NCBI GenBank assembly: GCA_016302435.1
Contig: JAEDNQ010000042.1
Span: forward strand, 1 to 14,771
Length of the DNA: 14,771 bases
Source: Bacteroidaceae bacterium
Lineage (GTDB): Bacteria > Bacteroidota > Bacteroidia > Bacteroidales > Bacteroidaceae
Direction of reading: 5' to 3'
The notes beneath the pieces were generated by a model. It was not told the origin of the DNA, did not search any database, and was given only the letters and a program-made list of their open reading frames with translations. Numbering within the stretch: the stretch's first letter is position 1; each line of letters opens with the position of its first letter. Below are positions 1 through 6,364 of this stretch, one piece after another. Position numbers and translations under genes: made by a program.

Positions 1-80
1 CTGGTATGATACCAAGGATTAAGACGCTTTATCCGAAGACAAGGATTCCATCATCTTATAAGTTATTTTTGAACGTTACT

Positions 81-116
81 AAAGCAAAAGAGAGTCGGCT
101 AAATAGCCGACTCTCT
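81..116 (-). terminator. Intrinsic terminator overlapping the end of the C_GCAxxG gene
   Basis: A perfect 12-bp stem (89-100 with 105-116) closes a 4-base AAAT loop. Read on the minus strand it is followed by a T-rich run (TTTTGCTTT, 89 down to 81). This is the classic form of a Rho-independent terminator for the minus-strand genes to its right. The upstream arm of the stem is also the coding sequence for the last residues (Arg-Glu-Ser-Ala) of the 99-599 gene, and the stop codon (99-101) lies in the loop and the start of the other arm. Confidence 0.88.
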
Positions 117-599
117 ATTGTTGATATATTCTCCAAAGATGCGTGCTGCTGTCTCTACCATCATGACGCACGGACGCTTCTTGTAATATTCGGCAGTGCG
201 AGGCTCTGGGGCTGCAACAATTTTGACTTCTGGCACTGTGCCATCAGGTTGCTTCTTGGCGAGTCCTAAGAGTTCTCTGCATAGGAGTGAACCGTTTTCC
301 TGACGGAAGGCCTGGGCAAGATGCTGCACGACTTCATAGTTGCGTTTTTTGAGCTCGGCATCGGGGTATGTACCCTCGACGGCCAATCCTGCCAGCATGA
401 ACATGCCACAAGCAGCTCCGCATGTCTCTCTCATCCTGCCTATGCCTCCCCCGAAGGAGGCAGAGACATGAGAGGCTAAGGTTTCGTCCATGTGATAGAG
501 GTCTGCATAGGCCATGACGACGGCCTGGGCGCAGTTGTATCCTTGTTTGAAGAGCGAAGCAGCTTTTGCCACTCGCTCTTCAATATTTATAGTGGTCAT
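99..599 (-). CDS. C_GCAxxG_C_C family probable redox protein
   Basis: This encodes a 166-residue soluble protein with no signal peptide. It resembles the C_GCAxxG_C_C family of small, probably redox-active, Cys-rich proteins of unknown substrate. Visible marks are YNCAQAV near residue 20, the Gly-rich SFGGGIGRM, then TCGAACGMFMLAGL near residues 58-71, and two later cysteines (in LLCRELL and in RPCVMMVE), which fits the family's spaced-cysteine layout. An in-frame ATG upstream at 722 would run deep into rfbB and gives an Arg-rich, non-homologous start. I therefore choose the ATG at 597-599, which leaves 35 bases after the rfbB stop. It is probably co-transcribed with rfbB and ends inside a terminator hairpin. 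The family assignment rests on motif recognition; the biochemical role is unknown. Confidence 0.85.
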   Translation of the reverse strand: MTTINIEERVAKAASLFKQGYNCAQAVVMAYADLYHMDETLASHVSASFGGGIGRMRETCGAACGMFMLAGLAVEGTYPDAELKKRNYEVVQHLAQAFRQENGSLLCRELLGLAKKQPDGTVPEVKIVAAPEPRTAEYYKKRPCVMMVETAARIFGEYINNRESAI

Positions 600-634
600 T
601 GTGTGTTCGGAGTGTGGTGAATGGATGGTGGTGG

Positions 635-1777
635 TTAGCGATTTTTGTACATGTCGTCGTAGTACTTCTCGTATTCTCCGCTTGTTATCTGATCCATCCA
701 CTCTTCGTTTTCGAGATACCATTTGACGGTCTTCTCAATGCCTTCTTCGAACTGCAGTGAGGGTTCCCATCCGAGTTCGGCTTGGAGCTTGCGGGAGTCG
801 ATGGCGTAGCGTGCATCATGACCGAGGCGGTCGGTAACGTATGTGATGAGGTTGAGGTCTTCGCCTTCAGCTCTGCCGAGAAGTCGGTCTACAGTCTTGA
901 TGACGACTTTTATTATGTCAATATTTTTCCACTCGTTGAAACCACCGATGTTGTATGTCTCTGCCACTTTGCCGTTATGGAAGATAGTGTCGATGGCACG
1001 GGCATGGTCAACGACATATAGCCAGTCGCGCACGTTCTCTCCCTTGCCGTATACGGGGAGTGGCTTGCGGTGGCGGATGTTGTTGATGAAGAGTGGTATG
1101 AGCTTCTCAGGGAACTGGTAGGGTCCGTAGTTGTTGGAGCAGTTGGTCACGATGGTCGGCATGCCGTAGGTGTCGTGGAAGGCACGGACGAAGTGGTCGC
1201 TGCTGGCTTTTGAGGCGCTGTAGGGTGAGTGTGGGTTGTATTTTGTGGTTTCAAGGAAGAAGTCGGTACCGTAGGCTGCATGGTGCTCGCTGCTGGAGGC
1301 TACAGTGGTAAAGGGCGATGGCACTCCCTCTGGATGAGTCATCTCGAGTGCTCCATAGACTTCGTCGGTGGATATATGGTAGAATCTCTTGCCTTCGTAT
1401 TTCTCTGGCAGGCTCTCCCAGTAGAGCTTGGCAGCCTGGAGGAGAGAGAGAGTTCCCATGACATTGGTGCGAGCGAAGGTGAAGGGATCCTTGATGGAAC
1501 GGTCTACATGGCTCTCAGCGGCGAGATGGATGATGCCGTCAATGTGCTCATCCTGCATCAGCTGGTAGAATGCTTCGAAGTCACAGATGTCCATCTTGAC
1601 AAACTTGTAGTTGGGCTTATCTTCTATATCCTTGAGGTTGGCAAGGTTGCCGGCATAGGTCAGCTTATCCAAGTTTATGATGTTGTACTCAGGATACTTG
1701 TTTACGAAAAGGCGGACTACATGGCTACCGATGAAGCCTGCTCCACCTGTGATGACGATATTTCTCTTTGATTCCAT
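635..1777 (-). CDS. rfbB: dTDP-glucose 4,6-dehydratase
   Basis: This 380-residue NAD-dependent short-chain dehydrogenase/epimerase converts dTDP-D-glucose to dTDP-4-keto-6-deoxyglucose, the second step toward dTDP-rhamnose and related deoxysugars, in the cytoplasm. The N-terminal Rossmann motif GGAGFIGSH is at residues 11-19. The catalytic T-D-E triad is in HISTDEVYG (137-139). The YxxxK pair is Tyr186/Lys190 in YSASK. The signature TNCSNNYGPYQFPEKLIPLF (211-230) is typical of RmlB. A loop at about 155-182 makes it longer than the roughly 350-residue proteobacterial enzyme; I recall similar 375-380-residue versions in Bacteroidales. The other dTDP-rhamnose genes (rfbA, C, D) are not in this window. 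A promoter-like box lies 30 bases upstream, and the C_GCAxxG gene follows after 35 bases. Confidence 0.97.
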   Translation of the reverse strand: MESKRNIVITGGAGFIGSHVVRLFVNKYPEYNIINLDKLTYAGNLANLKDIEDKPNYKFVKMDICDFEAFYQLMQDEHIDGIIHLAAESHVDRSIKDPFTFARTNVMGTLSLLQAAKLYWESLPEKYEGKRFYHISTDEVYGALEMTHPEGVPSPFTTVASSSEHHAAYGTDFFLETTKYNPHSPYSASKASSDHFVRAFHDTYGMPTIVTNCSNNYGPYQFPEKLIPLFINNIRHRKPLPVYGKGENVRDWLYVVDHARAIDTIFHNGKVAETYNIGGFNEWKNIDIIKVVIKTVDRLLGRAEGEDLNLITYVTDRLGHDARYAIDSRKLQAELGWEPSLQFEEGIEKTVKWYLENEEWMDQITSGEYEKYYDDMYKNR

Positions 1778-1806
1778 AAAATACCTTTGTTTGATGAATG
1801 TTTGTG

Positions 1807-1814
1807 CAAAGGTA
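1807..1814 (-). promoter_or_regulatory. Bacteroidetes -7 box upstream of rfbB
   Basis: The minus strand reads TACCTTTG here, an exact match to the Bacteroidetes -7 consensus TAnnTTTG. Transcription would begin near 1800 and give a leader of about 25 bases before the rfbB ATG. The -33 position reads only TTCA, so that half is weak. It would drive rfbB and the gene after it. Confidence 0.6.
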
Positions 1815-1979
1815 AGGAAAATAATCCTATTATGAAGGTATAGCCGACAAAAATCGACTCTGTCTGTAGAAAAAAGATGTTAAGTGAGCTTATGGGAGCT
1901 TTATTTGCTATATGGTGATTGTCATACGGTGATTTTCTCGTCCTTTTGAGTCGGAATATGCAAGAATGCTGGCTTTATC

Positions 1980-2011
1980 TTTGGTCAGGTGGATACAAAT
2001 GAGTAATTTTG
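1980..2011 (+). promoter_or_regulatory. Bacteroidetes-type promoter of the TagD-like gene
   Basis: TTTG at 1980-1983 is followed, after a 20-base spacer, by TAATTTTG at 2004-2011. Both halves match the Bacteroidetes primary-sigma consensus (TTTG, about 19-21 bases, TAnnTTTG). The start of transcription would be near 2017, leaving a leader of about 60 bases that includes a short upstream reading frame (2052-2096). Confidence 0.7.
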
Positions 2012-2077
2012 CAATAGGTAAAAGCATGTTTGGCTTACCTACTTAGTATTTATGTATAAGAAAGACAGACTAAAAAC

Positions 2078-2539
2078 ATGTATAAGAACAGAATAGTAGT
2101 ATACACTTCAGGAACATTTGACATGTTCCACAGCAACCATCTGAAGATGATAGAGTATGCCAGAGGTCTGGGCGACACGCTCATTGTGGGTGTAAGCACT
2201 GACGAACTGGTGTGCAGCTACAAGCGTCCGCCAGTCATCCCATTTGACGAGCGCATAGCTATAGTGAAGGCTCTGAAATATCCCGATGTGGTCATTCCGC
2301 AGCGCAGTCTGGATCACACGGAACTGGTAAAGAAGCTGAATATTGATGTATTTGTCGTCGGTGACGACTGGACGGGCAAGTATGACTATCTGAAGGAGCT
2401 TGGGGTGACGGTGTTCTACTTCCCTTATGGTGAGGGGGTTTCATCGACAAAGATCAAGCAGGAGATTCTTGATAACTATAACGACATGAAGTCGAAACAT
2501 GAAGCGAAGGTCAATCCCGACGTTAAGGTGAGGGAGTAA
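2078..2539 (+). CDS. TagD-like glycerol-3-phosphate (or related) cytidylyltransferase
   Basis: This 153-residue protein belongs to the nucleotidyltransferase superfamily that includes glycerol-3-phosphate cytidylyltransferase (TagD), which makes CDP-glycerol from CTP. Residues 9-21 hold the first signature (YTSGTFDMFHSNH), where the usual HxGH reads H18-S-N-H21. GDDWTGKYDYLKELGV (95-110) is a TagD-type segment. EGVSSTKIK (119-127) is the second nucleotide-binding signature (normally RTEGISTT-like). The C-terminus runs about 20 residues beyond the usual TagD length of about 130 and is charged. There is no signal peptide, so it is cytoplasmic. The convergent neighbour is a LicD-type transferase, a family that uses nucleotide-activated phospho-alcohols, so both may act in surface glycan decoration; that link is inference. 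The substrate is not certain: other small alcohol phosphates or sugar phosphates are possible. Confidence 0.85.
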   Translation: MYKNRIVVYTSGTFDMFHSNHLKMIEYARGLGDTLIVGVSTDELVCSYKRPPVIPFDERIAIVKALKYPDVVIPQRSLDHTELVKKLNIDVFVVGDDWTGKYDYLKELGVTVFYFPYGEGVSSTKIKQEILDNYNDMKSKHEAKVNPDVKVRE

Positions 2540-2547
2540 TGACAGTC

Positions 2548-2590
2548 AATGCCGCAAACGGATATGATGGTATCGGTTTGCGGCATTTAT
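2548..2590. terminator. Hairpin between convergent genes
   Basis: A 12-bp perfect stem (AATGCCGCAAAC at 2548-2559 with GTTTGCGGCATT at 2576-2587) continues inward after one G/G mismatch as a further 4 bp (2561-2564 with 2571-2574), leaving a 6-base loop. It sits 8 bases after the stop of the plus-strand TagD-like gene and 17 bases beyond the stop of the minus-strand licD gene. A T-rich tail follows only on the plus strand and is short, so it is most likely the terminator of the plus gene and perhaps acts in both directions. Confidence 0.75.
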
Positions 2591-2604
2591 ATGATATGTA
2601 GAGT

Positions 2605-3483
2605 TTATCCTTTCTTCAGCACGTCTGTATAGCTGCGCTCGGTATCGTACTCGAGGGCTCCGTGGCAGGTGGGTGCCTGAACGGGGGTCATATAGTCTCC
2701 GTACATTATGGTGAGGATATTGTCATAGCCTTGTGGCACGGGCATCTTGATGTATTCGAAGTCGAGCCAGAGGGTGGAGGTGTAGGAAAGCAGGGGGCGC
2801 TGCTGGGAGTTGTGGTTGAAGGTGATGTCGACCCATGCTATGGCATCCTTGCGTTTCACACTGCGCAGGGCTGATTCGTAGCGGCAGAATAGTTTGGCTT
2901 CGGATAGGAAGGGCACATGGTGGCGGCAGAAGAGGTAGAGGCAGCGAGGCAGTGGCAGGGTGAGATTGCGTGCTGCCTTCATGCGCGCTTTGAGTGAGCT
3001 AAGCTTGCTGTAATGGCGCTTGAAGGCTCGTGGACGCAGGGGCATGTAGTCGAGGGGAAAGATGTCGATGAATATGCCGCTATTGCTGGTGTAAGTCTTC
3101 TGTTTGTGGCCGAATGCGGCTGTGTCGCTGTTGCGCAGCTGGGCATGGCGGTGGCCATAGAGGGTGTCGGTGTGGATGGTCTGGAAGAAATAGGGGTGGG
3201 AGAACTCTTGGGGTGCTATCTCTTGCAGCTTGTCGTAGTCTTCGCGCGGCATGGCCATGTCTATGTCGTCGTCCCAGGGGATGTAGCCATGATGGCGTAT
3301 GGTGCCAAGGAGTGTGCCGCCTTCTGCCCAGATGGTGAGATGGTGTTTCTCGCACACTCGCAGTAGCTCTTGGAGCATGTCGATTTCTATTGCCCATACT
3401 TTCTTCATCTGTTCGGACACGGGGTAGCCGTTGCGTGTCTCGGCTGTGAGGAAGTCAGTGGGAGGGGTATGTTTGATGTTCAT
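2605..3483 (-). CDS. LicD family transferase
   Basis: This 292-residue protein of the LicD/fukutin nucleotidyltransferase-fold family transfers phosphocholine or similar phospho-alcohol groups onto surface polysaccharides in its best-known members. The diagnostic block is WAEGGTLLGTIRHHGYIPWD (52-71), running into the metal-binding Asp cluster DDDID (71-75), with GIFIDIFPLDYMP (136-148) downstream. The C-terminal half is rich in Arg, His and aromatic residues and has no clear membrane segment. The chosen ATG (3481-3483) is the only sensible start; the bases just upstream form an alternating AT run. It lies 102 bases after murI with no clear promoter, so it may be the last gene of the bamA unit. 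Acceptor and donor cannot be told from sequence. Confidence 0.9.
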   Translation of the reverse strand: MNIKHTPPTDFLTAETRNGYPVSEQMKKVWAIEIDMLQELLRVCEKHHLTIWAEGGTLLGTIRHHGYIPWDDDIDMAMPREDYDKLQEIAPQEFSHPYFFQTIHTDTLYGHRHAQLRNSDTAAFGHKQKTYTSNSGIFIDIFPLDYMPLRPRAFKRHYSKLSSLKARMKAARNLTLPLPRCLYLFCRHHVPFLSEAKLFCRYESALRSVKRKDAIAWVDITFNHNSQQRPLLSYTSTLWLDFEYIKMPVPQGYDNILTIMYGDYMTPVQAPTCHGALEYDTERSYTDVLKKG

Positions 3484-3585
3484 ATATATATATTTCTTAT
3501 ATGATGGAAGTAGGCGTGCTCTATTTTCCGCTGCGTATGTTTGGCAGGGATAAGCACTGATAACACCTAAAGATGAAGGATAGGG

Positions 3586-4422
3586 TTATGCCAGTGTGAC
3601 TCGCTGCGGGTTGACTTCTTCCTTGAGGAATAGGCTGGCGCACTCGCGGAACTTGGCTGGCGACTCGCTTGTGTAGTACTGGCAAGTGGCCGTTTTAGTG
3701 AGTCGCCGCTCCATGTCGGGATGGCGATGGAGGTAGTCTTGGAGACTGGTGGCTATGTAGTGCCCCTGTGGCACTATCTCTATGCCGGGAGGCATATACT
3801 GGCGTATCTTATCGATGAGGAGCGGATAGTGGGTACAGCCTAAGATGACAGTGTCTATGAGGGGGTCTTGAGCAAGGAGTTTGTGGATGGAGTCTTGGAC
3901 GAAATAGTCAGCTCCGGGTTTGTCAAACTCGTTGTTTTCGACGAGTGGAACCCACATGGGGCATGCTTGTCCGCTGATGACTGCTCCAGGGAAAAGTTTC
4001 TCTATCTCGAGCGTGTAGGAACGTGAGCGTATAGTGCCTTCTGTGGCGAGGACACCTATGTGCATGGTATTGGAGAGTGTGCCGACGACTTCTGCTGTGG
4101 GACGTATGACTCCAAGAACGCGATGGTCGGGGGCATTATACGGGAGATACTGCTGCTGGATGGTGCGCAGGGCTTTGGCGGAGGCAGTGTTGCAGCCAAG
4201 AATGACAAGGGGGCATCCGCAGGAGAAAAGTTTCTTAACGGCCTGGAGGGTGAACTCATAGACTATGTCGAAGGAACGCGTGCCGTAGGGGGCACGCGCA
4301 TTATCGCCTAAATAGATGTAGTCGTACTGTGGCATGAGGCTGCGGATGCTGTCAAGCACAGTCAGTCCTCCATAACCGGAGTCGAAGACACCTATAGGGC
4401 CTGATGAGTGTGTGTGGGTCAT
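3586..4422 (-). CDS. murI: Glutamate racemase
   Basis: This 278-residue cytoplasmic enzyme interconverts L- and D-glutamate without a cofactor and supplies D-Glu for peptidoglycan. Signatures are GVFDSGYGGLTV (11-22) with the N-terminal Asp14/Ser15, GDNARAPYG (39-47), the first catalytic cysteine Cys77 in LGCNTASA, and the second, Cys196, in LGCTHYPLL with His198. Length is normal for the family and all key residues are present. It lies 90 bases downstream of the third ompH in the same direction. I recall murI following bamA-ompH genes in other Bacteroidales. No separate promoter-like box is visible upstream, so it is probably read from the bamA unit. Confidence 0.97.
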   Translation of the reverse strand: MTHTHSSGPIGVFDSGYGGLTVLDSIRSLMPQYDYIYLGDNARAPYGTRSFDIVYEFTLQAVKKLFSCGCPLVILGCNTASAKALRTIQQQYLPYNAPDHRVLGVIRPTAEVVGTLSNTMHIGVLATEGTIRSRSYTLEIEKLFPGAVISGQACPMWVPLVENNEFDKPGADYFVQDSIHKLLAQDPLIDTVILGCTHYPLLIDKIRQYMPPGIEIVPQGHYIATSLQDYLHRHPDMERRLTKTATCQYYTSESPAKFRECASLFLKEEVNPQRVTLA

Positions 4423-4512
4423 GCAGTTAGGGTAGATTCTTTTGGGTAACCCGAGTTTACTAATTCCTTTATGTGGGGATATATAGATGGATTCTACACA
4501 TTCCCATTTGGC

Positions 4513-5100
4513 TTATGGCTTGATGTCCAACTGTGTGAGTACAGCATCTGTGCAGTCTTCCCCCTGGTCGCTGATGTAGGGATAGGCATTGGCATCAGTG
4601 TTGACGACGTAGGCATAGCCTCGATTTTTGCCGACAGCGGAGATGGCGTCTTGGAGTGCCTTGTGAATGGGAGCCATGAGTTCTTGCTCTGCCTTGCTGA
4701 GGGCTGACTCTGCCTCAGCCTTGAACTTGAGACTTTGCTCCATGAGCATCTGCAGTTCTTTCTGACGCTTTAGCATTATATTTTCTGGGAAGGTCTTCTG
4801 GCCTTCGAGGTATTCGCCGAACTTTTTAGTGAAGTCGGCTTCTGCCCGCTGCATTTCGCTTTCGTACGAATGCTTGAGTTCTTCGAGACCCTTGAGTGCC
4901 TGAGTGTATTCAGGCATGGAGTGCATCACTCTGTCGTAGGAGATATATCCGAAGTGTGGGCTGGATGGTTGTACGGCTACTGCTGATATAGCCGCCGAGT
5001 CAGCTGCTGTCTCATTAGATGAAACAGAAGGCACTGCCTCTTGTGCCGATGTGAGACCGGCGCAAGCGAGCAGTGCTATCAGTATGGATGATCTTATCAT
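4513..5100 (-). CDS. ompH: OmpH/Skp family periplasmic chaperone, third copy with Ser/Ala spacer
   Basis: This 195-residue exported protein is related to Skp/OmpH, the trimeric periplasmic chaperone that carries unfolded outer-membrane proteins. I place the start at the ATG at 5098-5100 because it opens a good signal peptide (residues 1-19, ending LTSA before Gln20); the longer frame adds 15 polar residues ahead of it. Residues 21-48 are a low-complexity Ser/Ala/Val spacer not seen in the other two copies. The OmpH domain then begins at HFGYISYDRVMHSMPEY (49-65), with a long Glu/Lys-rich coiled coil at about 70-145 and the conserved C-terminal strand YAYVVNTDANAY. Residues 6-45 are atypical enough that tethering or altered trimer geometry is possible. 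It is the most divergent of the three tandem copies. Confidence 0.9.
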   Translation of the reverse strand: MIRSSILIALLACAGLTSAQEAVPSVSSNETAADSAAISAVAVQPSSPHFGYISYDRVMHSMPEYTQALKGLEELKHSYESEMQRAEADFTKKFGEYLEGQKTFPENIMLKRQKELQMLMEQSLKFKAEAESALSKAEQELMAPIHKALQDAISAVGKNRGYAYVVNTDANAYPYISDQGEDCTDAVLTQLDIKP

Positions 5101-5171
5101 AAGAATGTGTTGTTGATTGGGCATAGAATGTGTACACATGAGCAAGGGGAGGTGCTCATATACATGTGTCT

Positions 5172-5663
5172 TTACTTCACTCCGAGCTTGGCTTTGACCT
5201 TGTCGGTGATGTCTGTGGCTGTAGCTCCGATGAAGGGGATGCTGGCTGCATCGAGCACGTATGAGAATCCTTCGGCTTCGCCTACTTCCTTTACAGCTCC
5301 CATCATCTTCTCCTGGATGGTAGCCATCTTGGCCTGATAGACCTTCTGGAGTTCGCCGTCGCTTGTCTGAACGAACTGCTGATACTCTTCGTAGGCCTTC
5401 TGGAGTTCTTGCTCGCGGTAGGCGCGGAGTGTCTCTGAGAGATTGGCCTTTTCTTTCTCATAGGCATCAGCCTTGGTTTGGATGTCTGTCTGCTTGCGCT
5501 GAATCTCGTCTGAGAACTGCTTCTTGAGTGTTTCTACTTCGGCCTTTAGGGCTGTGTACTCACTCATGCCTTCTACGACGATGGCTGTATTGACATGTCC
5601 GATTTTTTGCGCGAAGATGGTCATTGGCAATGCCAAGAGGATTGCTAAAATTGTTTTTCTCAT
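5172..5663 (-). CDS. ompH: OmpH/Skp family periplasmic chaperone, second copy
   Basis: This 163-residue exported chaperone of the Skp/OmpH family has a signal peptide at residues 1-18 (MRKTILAILLALPMTIFA). The mature part opens with KIGHVNTAIVVEGMSEY, the usual first strand and helix. A long charged coiled coil follows at about residues 40-110, rich in Glu, Lys and Gln, then the returning segment with FSYVLDAASIPFIG, which matches the conserved (Y/F)xxVLD strand of the family. Size and layout are standard. It lies 149 bases after the first copy and 71 bases before the third, all on the same strand as bamA. Its expected role is to keep outer-membrane proteins soluble in the periplasm until BamA inserts them. 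Confidence 0.95.
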   Translation of the reverse strand: MRKTILAILLALPMTIFAQKIGHVNTAIVVEGMSEYTALKAEVETLKKQFSDEIQRKQTDIQTKADAYEKEKANLSETLRAYREQELQKAYEEYQQFVQTSDGELQKVYQAKMATIQEKMMGAVKEVGEAEGFSYVLDAASIPFIGATATDITDKVKAKLGVK

Positions 5664-5812
5664 TGTGTTGTTGATTGTTTTTTATACTGTTATTATTACT
5701 GATTTATTATTTCTATGTATAGGATGCGCTCAAGAGAGTGTGAGGAATATCTATGGGAGGGCTCTTGTGGTTTATATATCCATGGATGGATGTGTAACCC
5801 TTTGAGAGGAGG

Positions 5813-6325
5813 TTAATATGCGTAGCCGAGTTTGGTGAGCACCTCGTCGCTGATGTCTATCTTGGGGGAGGCATAGATGATGCTGCCGCCTGAGGCACGG
5901 TCGAGGACGAGCTGGTAGCCTTTCTGGTCACAGATGTCTTTGACTGCGTTGTATATCTCGTCCTGGATGGGGGCGAGGAGGCTCTGTCGCTTCTTGTAGA
6001 GTTCGCCTTCGCTGCCGAAGTATTTCTTCTTCAGTGCGCTGGCTTCTTTCTCTTTTTCCATTATGGCCTCTTCGGCCTTGGTCTTCTGTGTGTCGGAGAG
6101 GAATACTGCTTCTGACTGATATTTCTTGTAGAGTGTTTCTGCCTCTCTGAGAAGGGCGTCGACTTCGCTTTCCCATTTCTTTGACACTTGGTTGAGCTGT
6201 TCGTTGGCTCGCTCGTATGCTGGCACGTTTTTGAGTATATACTCCATGTCGACGAGGGCAAACTTTTGTGCGCTGGCAGTGATGGCTGTCAGGAGCACCA
6301 TGAGGGATAGAAGAATGCGTTTCAT
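5813..6325 (-). CDS. ompH: OmpH/Skp family periplasmic chaperone, first copy
   Basis: This 170-residue exported protein lies 39 bases downstream of bamA. The signal peptide covers residues 1-19 (ending TASA before Gln20). The mature N-terminus KFALVDMEYILKNVPAYERA is a textbook OmpH opening. It is followed by a coiled coil at about residues 45-115 containing several Lys/Glu blocks and by the conserved YQLVLDRASGGSIIYASP strand and turn. It is the copy closest to the family norm and, by position, the likely direct partner of BamA. In proteobacteria the same bamA-skp order is conserved, which supports the function. Confidence 0.96.
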   Translation of the reverse strand: MKRILLSLMVLLTAITASAQKFALVDMEYILKNVPAYERANEQLNQVSKKWESEVDALLREAETLYKKYQSEAVFLSDTQKTKAEEAIMEKEKEASALKKKYFGSEGELYKKRQSLLAPIQDEIYNAVKDICDQKGYQLVLDRASGGSIIYASPKIDISDEVLTKLGYAY

Positions 6326-6364
6326 AATCTATAATGTGGGGTTAGATTGTTGTTATGGGATGTG

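Larger units (their letters stand above)
1778..2077. other. Divergent intergenic promoter region between rfbB and the TagD-like gene
   Basis: This 300-base, AT-rich stretch separates two divergently transcribed genes. It contains one promoter-like box facing left (1807-1814) and one two-part promoter facing right (1980-2011). The 150 bases between them hold no convincing ORF or RNA gene. An 11-base direct repeat (ATGTATAAGAA at 2052 and again at 2078, the start of the coding gene) creates an out-of-frame upstream ATG. Confidence 0.75.

Noticed and set aside
635..2092. The rfbB C-terminus and the TagD-like N-terminus both read MYKNR
   Set aside because: The codons differ, the genes are on opposite strands and there is no wider similarity; this looks like coincidence, not a duplication or split gene.
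3080..3397. Second frame inside licD with Arg/His/Pro-rich protein
   Set aside because: Out-of-frame shadow of licD; composition is typical of an alternate frame in GC-rich coding DNA.
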